DNA of 14,838 nt from Lachnospiraceae bacterium (GCA_009774655.1 VSOD01000057.1:1-14838); one strand, 5' to 3'. Counted from the stretch's first letter, positions 8,801 to 14,838 are shown. The notes: generated by a model not told the origin, from the sequence alone. Program-made: numbers and translations.

Positions 8801-8910
8801 CCATCTGCGACGAACATGACCTGCAGCTGATCCGGGTGGAAAATTCCTATGCCAGACGGTATCAGCATATTAAAGAAATCCTGATCAATTTCTTCTCCAT
8901 TGCCCATTGA
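5842..8910 (+). CDS. WYL-like/SF1 helicase/PD-(D/E)XK nuclease fusion
   Basis: This 1022-residue protein has three parts. Residues 1-80 resemble a WYL-type ligand-binding fold (WMSIEYHN, then KYWIGIRDLD and YDRIRIDAIQSSRII). Residues about 335-850 form an SF1 Upf1/Dna2-like helicase: Walker A GPPGTGKT (359-366), Walker B DEASQ (Asp620, Glu621), LVGDPQQLNP, HYRCH, GTVHAFQGDE and NVATSRARDK (from 833). A charged, probably coiled-coil insert lies between Walker A and B. The C-terminus (about 885-1015) is nuclease-like, with Asp948 in FDFVV and ELDGK (Glu966, Asp968, Lys970), close to DUF2726. The start at 5842 has GGAGAGG just upstream; the frame extends to a GTG at 5770 with no ribosome binding site. 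The role is unknown: repair, or single-gene defence by analogy with other helicase-nuclease fusions. The domain calls are good; the biological role is not shown. Confidence 0.85.
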   Translation: MNAVFRDIFRAIHEGKWMSIEYHNREDQITKYWIGIRDLDVHSRTLSVDGLHLRQYTVESYDRIRIDAIQSSRIIEGSYCPVNEKLVQDIYLNPHKYTALFDNTANLKILGYLEMCNRLDCVPYKSDFSLVRYLDHDTIKGELYQLSPEQFREIVRNFQYQSESDGREDGRLQIRQLAMNVLSIHMTKGLYVLAYRKLHLDVKQRALKPEEEITICTEFGIKEERGRRPVELVTKQSIRRFLDGDEYELLADFEANQERIKDCIMRRMPRGSCNVDDMPYIIGLEADIALDLHKEYQAVMKLYRKKEVPVPIRAFFGDLLERPRRTAAYPIALINRNINMDQLLAIHNAMKYPVAYIQGPPGTGKTNTIINTIVTAFFNERTVLFASYNNHPINGVYEKLSTIEYNGKTIPFPILRLGNQEKVKEALLTIRRLYREVQNVKVFEDTLDRNKDDRKKRARRLSELLRRYEELLDLREREETIDRVLEYEEKKGALLQTMAFEQDLKVRQRGQLRRKIEVTGEVSEAEALSLLDDNIEDLKKYLYYISAGYIKKIGQQKNADLLEILEMEEDGKQLEAFGRYLGKKENILKLQKIFPIIATTCISAHRLGEPEPMFDMVIMDEASQCNIAVSLVPILRGTSLMLVGDPQQLNPVILLDELTNNKLRKRYTVSDEYDYRKNSIYKTYLACDAVSDETLLHNHYRCHKNIIGFNNRKYYHSKLSILSESREEQPLVYLDMQDTFSELKNTAPAEAAEIARYAALNRDKNIGVITPFVNQKKLIEEALARAKVDNVTCGTVHAFQGDEKDVILFSTAITEQTQAGTYEWLKNNKELINVATSRARDKLIVLSSRQHLERLHQKEGEDDLYELAQYVWSNGTSAVTPKQTASRALGVKPFSSATEEAFLENLNHALGNIWLTQSRYTVHKEVAIDHVFQGNERYNDFFYNGRFDFVVYEKHGTTELPILAIELDGKEHFEDEIVQNRDRKKKAICDEHDLQLIRVENSYARRYQHIKEILINFFSIAH

Positions 8911-8920
8911 TTCTGTGGAA

Positions 8921-8978
8921 GGCAGGCAGGAAAAGCATGGTGCAGTATATAGGGCTGCCCATGGCATTCCTGCCTGCC
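8921..8978. terminator. Long hairpin between convergent genes
   Basis: The twelve-base arms GGCAGGCAGGAA (8921-8932) and TTCCTGCCTGCC (8967-8978) are perfect. CATGG/CCATG and GCAG/CTGC arms inside extend the fold over most of the 58 bases. It lies between the 3' ends of the helicase-nuclease gene (+) and the Rpn gene (-). Neither side has a T tract, so it may block convergent transcription or stabilise 3' ends rather than act as a standard intrinsic terminator. Confidence 0.45.
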
Positions 8979-8993
8979 GCTGACAGAGGTTCG

Positions 8994-9953
8994 TTACATG
9001 TCGGCGAAGTTTAAACCCTGTGCTTCCAGTGACTTTTGCAGGCGGTTGAGTTTGTCGGTTAATGCTTTTATTTCATCGGCCAGAGCGTTATTCTCATTAA
9101 CCAGAGCATTTTTCTCATTGGCCAGAACGTTAATCTCATCATTCAGAGCGTTCCGTTCATCCAGCAAGGTTTTGTTTTCCTGGATCAGCGATTCTTTTTC
9201 GGAAGTCTGCTGGGCTATGAAATTCTGGAGGTCCCGCTGTGTGCGGTAGTAATCCTCCCGCGCCTCGCATTCCATGCGGATGCGTTCTTCCCGGGTAAGC
9301 TGATAGACGGTTTCGGCGGCTTCTCTTATGGCTTCATTTTCCTGTGCGAGCATATTGATCTCCTCCCATGTTGTTGCTTTGAACAGTCTTGCCCAGCAGT
9401 CAAGTTGAAGGGCTTTATCCTGTTCGGTTGCCAGTTCTATATGAGTTAAGTCTAACACGGAAAGACGTAGTTTGTCACTATATAATGTATAATCTTTAAC
9501 ATTTAACAGCTGATAAGTGGCATAGAATTCCGGATGTGCAGGGAACAGGGTATAGTTCAGCAGACCGATCTGAATAACGGGTCTGGCATCCCGATAGTCT
9601 TTTCCGGCCTGGAGCGTATCAAAACTTCTGCAAAGATAACTCAGGGAACGCTCTACCCAGTTATGCTGGTTGATCACCTGGAGTTCCAGATTGATGATGG
9701 CGAGATCATTCAGATGGACTTTGACATCCAGAATAAAGGTTTTGTCCGTGAAGGAGGTGCCCAGTTCGATGGGATTGGTGATCTCTGCGGTGGAGACTTC
9801 TTCTGCGGTAAGGTGCAGAAGAGAGCAGATCAGGCCCTTTAATACTGCATTATTGCGTTGCAGAAGAGCGCGGAAAAGATAGTCGTTGGTCATGGGAATG
9901 ACAAGCGGACCGGAGGTGGGAAATGTTTGATGCGAAAATTTGAATTGTGTCAT
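8994..9953 (-). CDS. Rpn family recombination-promoting nuclease/putative transposase (PD-(D/E)XK)
   Basis: The protein has 319 residues and belongs to the PF12784/Rpn group, PD-(D/E)XK proteins often annotated as putative transposases. The N-terminus has the family's TNDYLFRALL segment. The likely catalytic residues are Asp76 in FILDVKVH and Glu90 with Gln92 in INLELQ, followed by ERSLSYLCRSF. The C-terminal third is a long coiled coil: residues about 259-306 are tandem heptads of the form ENNALAD, encoded by a 21-base periodic repeat. The start at 9953 has an AAAGGAC site. The E. coli Rpn proteins promote RecA-independent recombination and some cleave DNA; whether this one is active is not known. 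It ends 84 bases from the convergent helicase-nuclease. Confidence 0.87.
   Translation of the reverse strand: MTQFKFSHQTFPTSGPLVIPMTNDYLFRALLQRNNAVLKGLICSLLHLTAEEVSTAEITNPIELGTSFTDKTFILDVKVHLNDLAIINLELQVINQHNWVERSLSYLCRSFDTLQAGKDYRDARPVIQIGLLNYTLFPAHPEFYATYQLLNVKDYTLYSDKLRLSVLDLTHIELATEQDKALQLDCWARLFKATTWEEINMLAQENEAIREAAETVYQLTREERIRMECEAREDYYRTQRDLQNFIAQQTSEKESLIQENKTLLDERNALNDEINVLANEKNALVNENNALADEIKALTDKLNRLQKSLEAQGLNFADM
9036..9179 (-). repeat. 21-base periodic repeat coding for heptads in the Rpn tail
   Basis: About seven imperfect 21-base units encode consecutive heptads (ENKTLLD, ERNALND, EINVLAN, EKNALVN, ENNALAD, EIKALTD, KLNRLQK). The units are close enough at DNA level to allow unit gain or loss in frame. 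The product is a leucine-rich coiled coil. Confidence 0.75.
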
Positions 9954-10029
9954 AGAAATGTCCTTTCTTTGGTAAGATGTGTCCGGGGCTGCAGTGCTGC
10001 AGAACCGAGGTAAATGAAGTTACATAGAT

Positions 10030-10058
10030 TTGATAAAAGTGTTGAAAGAATGGTACAA
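10030..10058 (-). promoter_or_regulatory. Weak candidate promoter of the Rpn gene
   Basis: On the minus strand, TTGTAC (10053-10058) lies 17 bases from TATCAA (10030-10035). The spacing is right but only seven of twelve bases match the consensus. It would leave a leader of about 70 bases. Confidence 0.22.
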
Positions 10059-10164
10059 CTCTTTTAAGATAGGTTATAGCACAGGGCGGTATGAAAGGCA
10101 ATAGAAAGAAGAGCGGCAGCACGTAGAAAAATCAGGCCGTCTATGGGGTGAATAAAACCAACAG

Positions 10165-10180
10165 ATACCATATATGGTAT
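10165..10180. promoter_or_regulatory. Perfect 16-bp palindrome, candidate operator
   Basis: ATACCATATATGGTAT is a perfect palindrome about 210 bases upstream of the GH36 start and about 210 bases upstream of the Rpn start. Its length and symmetry suit a dimeric repressor or activator. No regulator gene is adjacent to GH36, so what would bind it is unknown. Confidence 0.3.
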
Positions 10181-10266
10181 TACGCATGTCGTTTAAAATG
10201 GAATTACTACTATATATGTATTGTACAAAATTCACATAGGATATTAGGAAATTATGCCGATATGCA

Positions 10267-10293
10267 ATGACAGGCGTATCCATTTGGGATAAT
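10267..10293 (+). promoter_or_regulatory. Candidate extended -10 promoter for GH36
   Basis: TGGGATAAT (10285-10293) fits an extended -10 element, with GATAAT matching five of six bases. ATGACA (10267-10272) upstream matches the -35 well, but the spacer of 15 bases is short. Transcription would start near 10300, about 90 bases before the GH36 start. Confidence 0.33.
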
Positions 10294-10390
10294 GGTATTT
10301 GGGGTCAGCGCCTGCCTTGTCTGAGAAAACACTGGAGAAGGCACTGCACATGGAAATTAAATGCACACAATGTTGACGAGGAGGATATCT

Positions 10391-12616
10391 ATGAACATCG
10401 TATATCATGAAAGTACCAGAACGTTTCATCTATACAACGACAGGATCAGCTATATTATGGCGATCCTGCGAAACGGCCATCTGGGGCAGTTGTATTTCGG
10501 GAAGCAGATCCGGGACAAGGAGGATTTCTCTTATTTTTTGGAGATGAGCGAACGGCCTATGTCGTCTGGTATTTATGAGAATGACAGAAGCTTTTCGCTG
10601 GAGCATATCCGGCAGGAATATCCGGTGTTTGGCACTACGGATTACCGGCAGCCGGCGGTGGAGGTACGGCAGGAGAATGGCAGCCGCATCTCGGACTTTT
10701 GCTACAAGGGCCATGTGATCATGGACGGAAAACCTGTTCTGCCGGGATTGCCGGCGACCTATACGGAGGCGGACGGGGAGGCGAAGACGCTGACCGTTAT
10801 GTTAAAAGATGAGGTGACGGGGGTGCAGGTGGAACTGTACTATACGATCTTTGCCAGAGGAGGCGTACTGGCGCGCAGTGTGCGGATCAGCAACGGCGGC
10901 GCACAGGCCGTGCGCCTGAGCCGGGCCATGAGTCTGTGTCTGGATCTGCCGGACAGAGAGTATGTGTGGCAGCAGCTTTCCGGCTGCTGGGCCAGAGAAT
11001 GTCATATCCGTACCCGCAATCTGGAGCCGGGCATCACAGCCATTGGCAGTATGCGGGGCAACTCCTCCCATGAGCATAATCCTTTTGTGGTGCTGAGGCG
11101 GCCGAATGCCGACGAGCGGCAGGGGGAGGTTATCGGTATTTCCCTTGTCTACAGCGGCAATTTCAGACTGCAGGCAGAAGTAGATGCGCATGATACGCTG
11201 CGGCTGCTGGCGGGGATCGATCCGGAGACTTTCGAGTGGAAGCTGGAGAGCGGGGAATCTTTTCAGACGCCGGAGGCTGTCATGGTCTATACCGACCGGG
11301 GACTGAACCATATGAGCCAGACCTTCCATAAGCTGTATCAGAGACGGCTGGCCAGAGGTTACTGGCGTGACAGGGTGCGGCCGATCCTCAATAACAACTG
11401 GGAAGCGACGTATTTCGACTTTACGGAAGAACGTCTGGTGGAGATCGCATCGAAGGCGAAAGAATGCGGCGTGGAGCTTTTTGTTCTGGACGACGGGTGG
11501 TTTGGCGCAAGAAGCAGCGACAGGGCCGGTCTGGGAGACTGGCAGGCCAACAGGGACAGGCTGCCCAACGGTATCACCGGACTGGCGGAGCGGATCGAGG
11601 CAATGGGGATGCGGTTTGGACTCTGGTTCGAGCCGGAGATGACCAACAAGGATTCGGATTTCTACCGGGCACACCCGGACTGGATTCTGGCGACGCCGGA
11701 GCGCAGCCAGTCCCACGGCAGATATCAGCATGTACTGGATTTTTCCAGAAAAGAGGTGGTGGATGCCATCTATGAGCAGATGGCGGCAATCTTAAGGGAA
11801 GCGAAAATTTCTTATATTAAATGGGATATGAACCGCAGCATTACAGAATGCTATTCGGCGGGCTGGCCGGCGGACCGGCAGGGAGAGATCTACCACCGGT
11901 ATATACTGGGAGTGTACGATCTGTATGACCGGCTGACGACAGAATTCCCGCAGGTGCTCTTTGAGTCCTGTTCCAGCGGCGGCGGGCGGTTCGATCCGGG
12001 GATGCTCTACTATGCGCCCCAGGGCTGGGTCAGCGACGACAGTGACGCGGTGGAGCGGTTGAAGATCCAGTACGGCACTTCCCTGTGCTATCCGGTAAGC
12101 AGCATGGGCACGCATGTGTCCGTGGCGCCCAACCATCAGGTCTTCCGCGATACGCCGCTGCATACGAGAGCCAATGTAGCGTATTTTGGTACTTTTGGCT
12201 ATGAACTGGATCTGAATAAGCTGAGCAGTGAAGAGAACGAGGAAGTGAAAGAACAGATCGCCTTTATGAAAAAATACAGGCAGGTGCTGCAGTACGGGAC
12301 GTTTTATCGGCTGAAAAGTCCTTTCGAGGGGAATGAGACGGTATGGATGGCGGTGAGCGAAGACCAGAAGACCGCGCTGGTGGGCTGGTATCGTGTGCTC
12401 AACTGTGTCAACGGCAGATATACGAGGGTGCGGCTGGAGGGTCTGAATCCGTCTTACTGTTACCGGAATGTGTACAGCGGTACATGCCATTTCGGAGATG
12501 AATTGATGCGGGCGGGGCTGATCACCAGCGACGAGACGGCCGGGCAGGTGCCGGCCGGGGTGAAGCCCTATACGGATTTTGAATCCGGGATCTATGTGCT
12601 GGAGGCAGAAGCGTAA
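10391..12616 (+). CDS. GH36 alpha-galactosidase
   Basis: Retaining alpha-galactosidase of family GH36 that removes terminal alpha-galactose from melibiose, raffinose and similar sugars. The protein has 741 residues, the usual size for the tetrameric AgaA/AgaB/RafA type. Visible elements are an N-terminal beta-sandwich region, FVLDDGWFG (Asp367, Asp368), GLWFEPEM, and the nucleophile motif KWDMNR (Asp479). These are followed by FESCSSGGGRFDPGM and WVSDDSDA, in which Asp549 is the expected acid/base. Positions 479 and 549 match the 478/548 pair of Geobacillus AgaA almost exactly. The start at 10391 is preceded by GAGGAGG with a six-base gap; an in-frame ATG at 10361 has no such site. There is no signal peptide, so it acts on imported sugar. 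No transporter gene is adjacent. It may share a substrate range with the GH4 enzyme. Confidence 0.96.
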   Translation: MNIVYHESTRTFHLYNDRISYIMAILRNGHLGQLYFGKQIRDKEDFSYFLEMSERPMSSGIYENDRSFSLEHIRQEYPVFGTTDYRQPAVEVRQENGSRISDFCYKGHVIMDGKPVLPGLPATYTEADGEAKTLTVMLKDEVTGVQVELYYTIFARGGVLARSVRISNGGAQAVRLSRAMSLCLDLPDREYVWQQLSGCWARECHIRTRNLEPGITAIGSMRGNSSHEHNPFVVLRRPNADERQGEVIGISLVYSGNFRLQAEVDAHDTLRLLAGIDPETFEWKLESGESFQTPEAVMVYTDRGLNHMSQTFHKLYQRRLARGYWRDRVRPILNNNWEATYFDFTEERLVEIASKAKECGVELFVLDDGWFGARSSDRAGLGDWQANRDRLPNGITGLAERIEAMGMRFGLWFEPEMTNKDSDFYRAHPDWILATPERSQSHGRYQHVLDFSRKEVVDAIYEQMAAILREAKISYIKWDMNRSITECYSAGWPADRQGEIYHRYILGVYDLYDRLTTEFPQVLFESCSSGGGRFDPGMLYYAPQGWVSDDSDAVERLKIQYGTSLCYPVSSMGTHVSVAPNHQVFRDTPLHTRANVAYFGTFGYELDLNKLSSEENEEVKEQIAFMKKYRQVLQYGTFYRLKSPFEGNETVWMAVSEDQKTALVGWYRVLNCVNGRYTRVRLEGLNPSYCYRNVYSGTCHFGDELMRAGLITSDETAGQVPAGVKPYTDFESGIYVLEAEA

Positions 12617-12635
12617 ATCGGCGGTCGGATTTATA

Positions 12636-12738
12636 TATAGGTAACGACATTTGAAATTTCGTTTTCGGCCTTGCAGGTGCTTCCGTATATGGCTCCTGCA
12701 GGAGCATGGAACAGAAATTTGTTATGTCGTTTACTATA
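12636..12738. mobile_element. Palindromic MITE-like element
   Basis: The left end, TATAGGTAACGACAT (12636-12650), and the complement of the right end, ATGTCGTTTACTATA (12724-12738), agree at 13 of 15 bases. The match continues inward with AAATTTC, and the centre (GCAGGTGC, then GCTCCTGC) is also nearly self-complementary, so the whole 103 bases can fold into one hairpin. The ends fit a flanking TA duplication, as in IS630/Tc1-type MITEs. It encodes nothing. Its right half recurs at 1247-1301. It sits between GH36 and the YczE-type gene, about 30 bases before the latter's start. Confidence 0.65.
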
Positions 12739-12769
12739 GGTATTGCTTGTGCCTGAAAAAGGGAAAGGA

Positions 12770-13444
12770 ATGGACAGGATCATGAAACAGGCTGTTGCGG
12801 AAAAAAAGAAATTTATGCTGATGCTGACGGGCATCCTGCTGATTGGTATGTGCGTTGCCTCCTATCGTATGAGCGGCTTCGGGGTGGATGCCTTTTCCTG
12901 TATGAATCTGGGCGTCAGTGGATTCCTGCGGATGTCCTTCGGCACCTGGCAGCTTTTGATCAATGCCGTGCTGCTGTTGGTCGTATGGTTTACGATCAGG
13001 CACTGCATCGGTCCGGGAACGGTAGTCAACATGGTATGTGTGGGATATACGGCGGACTTTCTGTGCTGGCTTTTCCTGAACCGGATCGGCCTGCAGGTGA
13101 CCATGCCGCTGCGGATCCTGTTTCTGATTCTGGGTACGCTGTTTGCATCGCTTGGCTGTGCCTGTTACATGATCGCCGACATGGGGATTTCGCCCTACGA
13201 CAGTGTGGCGTTTATCATCACAAAATATGCCCACGGGAAGATTTCCTTCCGGTTTGCCAGAGTCATGTCGGATGTGGTGGTGATCGTGATCGGGGTTGTC
13301 TTCTGTGTGATGGCCCATAACAGTATCTGGGAGATCGTAGGGCTGGGCACGATCGTGAATGCCTGTCTGAACGGGCCTCTGATCCAGTTCTTCCGGGAGC
13401 GGATCGAGACGATGCTGGAGAAGCAGAAGCAGCCGGGCGAATGA
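12770..13444 (+). CDS. YczE/YitT-like integral membrane protein
   Basis: The protein has 224 residues and about five hydrophobic segments (FMLMLTGILLIGMCVASY, LLINAVLLLVVWF, ILFLILGTLFASLG, VVVIVIGVVFCVM and one near 75-90). It belongs to the COG2364 YczE group, recognised by SGFGVDAFSCMNLGVSG near the start and ADMGISPYDSVAFII in the middle, which look like internally duplicated halves. The molecular function of this family is not known. Start choice: the frame extends to a TTG at 12743, but the ATG at 12770, after AAAGGG, or the ATG at 12782 is more likely. No promoter is evident, and the MITE-like element lies directly upstream. It is co-directional with GH36 and the ABC genes. Confidence 0.8.
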   Translation: MDRIMKQAVAEKKKFMLMLTGILLIGMCVASYRMSGFGVDAFSCMNLGVSGFLRMSFGTWQLLINAVLLLVVWFTIRHCIGPGTVVNMVCVGYTADFLCWLFLNRIGLQVTMPLRILFLILGTLFASLGCACYMIADMGISPYDSVAFIITKYAHGKISFRFARVMSDVVVIVIGVVFCVMAHNSIWEIVGLGTIVNACLNGPLIQFFRERIETMLEKQKQPGE

Positions 13445-13480
13445 CGGCAGCCTTTTACAGAAAAGTACAGAGTATGACAT

Positions 13481-13549
13481 AACAGGGAAGAAATAACAGG
13501 CAAGAAACAACAGGTAAGAAACAGCAGGTAAGAAACAACAGTGGGAAAC
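13481..13549. repeat. Tandem array of a 14-bp unit before the ABC operon
   Basis: Four complete units lie end to end at 13481-13494, 13495-13508, 13509-13522 and 13523-13536, followed by a degenerate fifth to 13549. The central unit is AACAGGTAAGAAAC, and neighbouring units differ from it by one to two bases. The array lies 50 bases upstream of the ABC ATPase start. It could be a slippage-prone repeat or a set of protein-binding sites. It is too short-spaced for CRISPR. Confidence 0.8.
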
Positions 13550-13598
13550 TACATGAAATACAGGCTTTACTGTGTAAGCAAATGAGGGGGCAGACAGC

Positions 13599-14579
13599 AT
13601 GATCGAGGCACGAGAGCTTGGAAAAGTATATAAGGTCAACCATAAACAACCCGGTTTAAAGGGCGCCTTCGCCAATCTGTTCCATGCAAAATGGGAACAG
13701 AAGGTGGCTGTAGACGGGTTGTCTTTTCAGATGGAGCAGGGCAGGGCGCTGGCCTGTATCGGGGAGAACGGCGCCGGGAAATCGACGCTGATCAAGATGA
13801 TGATCGGGATCCTCACGCCCACTGCGGGTGAGATCCGGGTATTCGGGACGGATCCGCGCCGGGGCGGACGCGGTTACCGGAGAAGGATCGGGGTGGTGTT
13901 CGGACAGAAGACCAACCTGTGGACGGACATTCCGGTGATCGAGAGCTATCAGGCGGTGAAAACGTTGTACAGGCTGGATGAGGGGATGTTTCGGAAGAAT
14001 TACGACCGGGTTGTGGAGCTTCTGGCGCTGCAGCCGCTGCTTTCCGTTCCGGCCAGGAAACTTTCTCTGGGGCAGCGGATGCGGGCGGATATCGGTATGG
14101 TCTTTCTGCACAGTCCGGAGCTTCTGTTTCTGGATGAGCCGACGATCGGGCTGGATATCAATGTGAAGCATACCATCAGGACATTTCTGCGGCAGATGAA
14201 TGAGGAGACGGGGACGGGGATCTTCCTCACCAGCCACGATCTGGACGATATTGACGAGATCTGTGACGACGCCATTGTGCTTTCCGGGGGCAGGCTGATC
14301 TACGACGGTACGCTGGACCGGTTGAAACACCGGTTCGTGCAGGATAAGATGATTCAGGTGACGGGGAAGCAGGAGCGGGATATCCGCAGCCTTCTGCCGC
14401 TTGCCAGGATCACCATGGAGGGGCGGGTAACCAGGATCGTGTATCCGGTCAGGGAATATTCTTCGGCCGAAGTGCTGTCGGCGGTGTCGGGTTGTTTTGC
14501 GATCGAGGACATCACGATCGAAGAGCCGGATATCGACGAGGTGGTCTCCCGTATTTTTGCAGGGGAGGGCACGTTATGA
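13599..14579 (+). CDS. ABC-2 type exporter ATP-binding protein (COG4586-like)
   Basis: ATPase subunit of an ABC-2 type export system, with 326 residues. It has Walker A GENGAGKST (55-63), a Q-loop in VVFGQKTNLW, the signature LSLGQRMRAD, Walker B LLFLDEPTIGLD and the H-loop LTSHDLDD. The insert before Walker A (KGAFANLFHAKWEQK) and the VFGQKTNLWTDIPVIES segment are typical of COG4586 proteins, which pair with COG4587 and COG3694 permeases. The C-terminal 90 residues are a small accessory domain. The start at 13599 follows GAGGGGG by eight bases. Its stop overlaps the next gene's start (ATGA). The exported substrate is unknown. Confidence 0.93.
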   Translation: MIEARELGKVYKVNHKQPGLKGAFANLFHAKWEQKVAVDGLSFQMEQGRALACIGENGAGKSTLIKMMIGILTPTAGEIRVFGTDPRRGGRGYRRRIGVVFGQKTNLWTDIPVIESYQAVKTLYRLDEGMFRKNYDRVVELLALQPLLSVPARKLSLGQRMRADIGMVFLHSPELLFLDEPTIGLDINVKHTIRTFLRQMNEETGTGIFLTSHDLDDIDEICDDAIVLSGGRLIYDGTLDRLKHRFVQDKMIQVTGKQERDIRSLLPLARITMEGRVTRIVYPVREYSSAEVLSAVSGCFAIEDITIEEPDIDEVVSRIFAGEGTL

Positions 14580-14838
14580 GGACTTTCTGGAAGCTGACTG
14601 CGATCTCCATGCAGAGTCATCTCTATTACAGGACCAGTTTTTTCATCAATCTGTTAAGTCCCGTGGCGCTGCTTGGCGGGCAGTACCTGCTGTGGGCGGC
14701 GCTCTACGCGCAGCAGGAAGGCGGCGCCATCGGCGGGATGGAGCGGGCGGAGATGTTTACCTATATCCTGCTGGCTTTTGCCATGAGCAATCTGTTGAAC
14801 TGGGCGGGGGAAAATACGCTGGCCAGAGAGATCAAGAC
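14576..14838 (+). CDS. ABC-2 type transporter permease (partial, 5' end)
   Basis: The first 87 codons of a membrane protein cut by the window end. It begins MRTFWKLTAISMQSHLYYR, followed by hydrophobic segments (FFINLLSPVALLGGQYLLW and FTYILLAFAMSNLL), as in COG4587 permeases that partner with COG4586 ATPases. The ATGA overlap with the ATPase gene indicates translational coupling. A second permease (COG3694 type) would be expected just past the window. Confidence 0.85.
   Translation, partial: MRTFWKLTAISMQSHLYYRTSFFINLLSPVALLGGQYLLWAALYAQQEGGAIGGMERAEMFTYILLAFAMSNLLNWAGENTLAREIK

Larger units (their letters stand above)
9954..10390. other. Intergenic region between divergent Rpn and GH36 genes
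   Basis: No credible gene is seen on either strand; the frames present lack ribosome binding sites and resemble no protein family. It contains candidate promoters for both flanking genes and a perfect AT-rich palindrome at 10165-10180. The rest is AT-rich and shows no repeat shared with other parts of the window. Confidence 0.6.

Noticed and set aside
7603..8967. Long minus-strand open frame (454 codons) opposite the helicase-nuclease gene
   Set aside because: It lies antisense to conserved helicase motifs, has no family-like features and is rich in His, Arg and Gln, as expected of a shadow of a GC-rich gene.
8994..9953. Intact insertion sequence based on the 'transposase' label of the Rpn family
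   Set aside because: No terminal inverted repeats or target duplications flank the gene, and Rpn-type proteins are usually stand-alone nucleases.
10391..10450. Catabolite-responsive (cre) site near AACGTTTCA in the GH36 start region
   Set aside because: It lies inside the coding region and matches the cre consensus only in its core, with the outer bases wrong.
13481..13549. CRISPR array
   Set aside because: Units are 14 bases with no spacers between them, and no cas genes are present.
13656..14330. Minus-strand frame opposite the ABC ATPase
   Set aside because: It is antisense to Walker A, signature and Walker B motifs of a clear ABC protein; composition is that of a shadow frame.

Overview
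The window looks like the chromosome of a gut-type Clostridia, most likely Lachnospiraceae. This rests on the style of the proteins, strong AGGAGG-type ribosome binding sites, a mid-range GC content, and a gene set (CPBP protease, M32 carboxypeptidase, GH4 and GH36 glycosidases, Rpn-family nuclease, COG4586/4587-type ABC exporter) that is common there. This is a judgement from the sequence alone; there is no rRNA or other marker gene to fix the genus.

Layout. Positions 1-121 hold a densely folded repeat-like element in front of a CPBP-family membrane protease (134-1102, +), followed by a possible 57-residue membrane peptide (1129-1302, +) whose 3' end is made by a partial copy of a palindromic repeat. 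A hairpin terminator at 1317-1343 separates these from two minus-strand genes: an M32 metallocarboxypeptidase (1359-2864), with a good sigma-A promoter, and a GH4 family glycosidase (2992-4473). The GH4 gene is divergent from an AraC-family regulator (4701-5573, +). Their shared intergenic region has a clear GH4 promoter, a nested dyad over its -10, and a 20-bp-spaced direct repeat just upstream of its -35, which looks like an AraC-type activator site.

The middle (about 5.6-10 kb) looks like an accessory block. It holds a 1022-residue protein joining a WYL-like N-terminus, an SF1 (Upf1/Dna2-like) helicase and a C-terminal PD-(D/E)XK (DUF2726-like) nuclease. Convergent to it is an Rpn/PF12784-type PD-(D/E)XK nuclease with a heptad-repeat tail. 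A long hairpin lies between their 3' ends.

The right part is co-directional (+): a GH36 alpha-galactosidase (10391-12616), a palindromic MITE-like element (12636-12738), a YczE-family membrane protein (12770-13444), a 14-bp tandem repeat array, and an ABC-2 exporter operon (ATPase 13599-14579, overlapping a permease cut off by the window end).

Functionally, GH4 plus AraC and GH36 suggest use of alpha-galactosides or related sugars, though no sugar transporter is seen. The helicase-nuclease is the best candidate here for a poorly described system (genome defence or DNA repair), based on domain architecture only. No tRNA, rRNA, CRISPR array or intact insertion sequence is visible.
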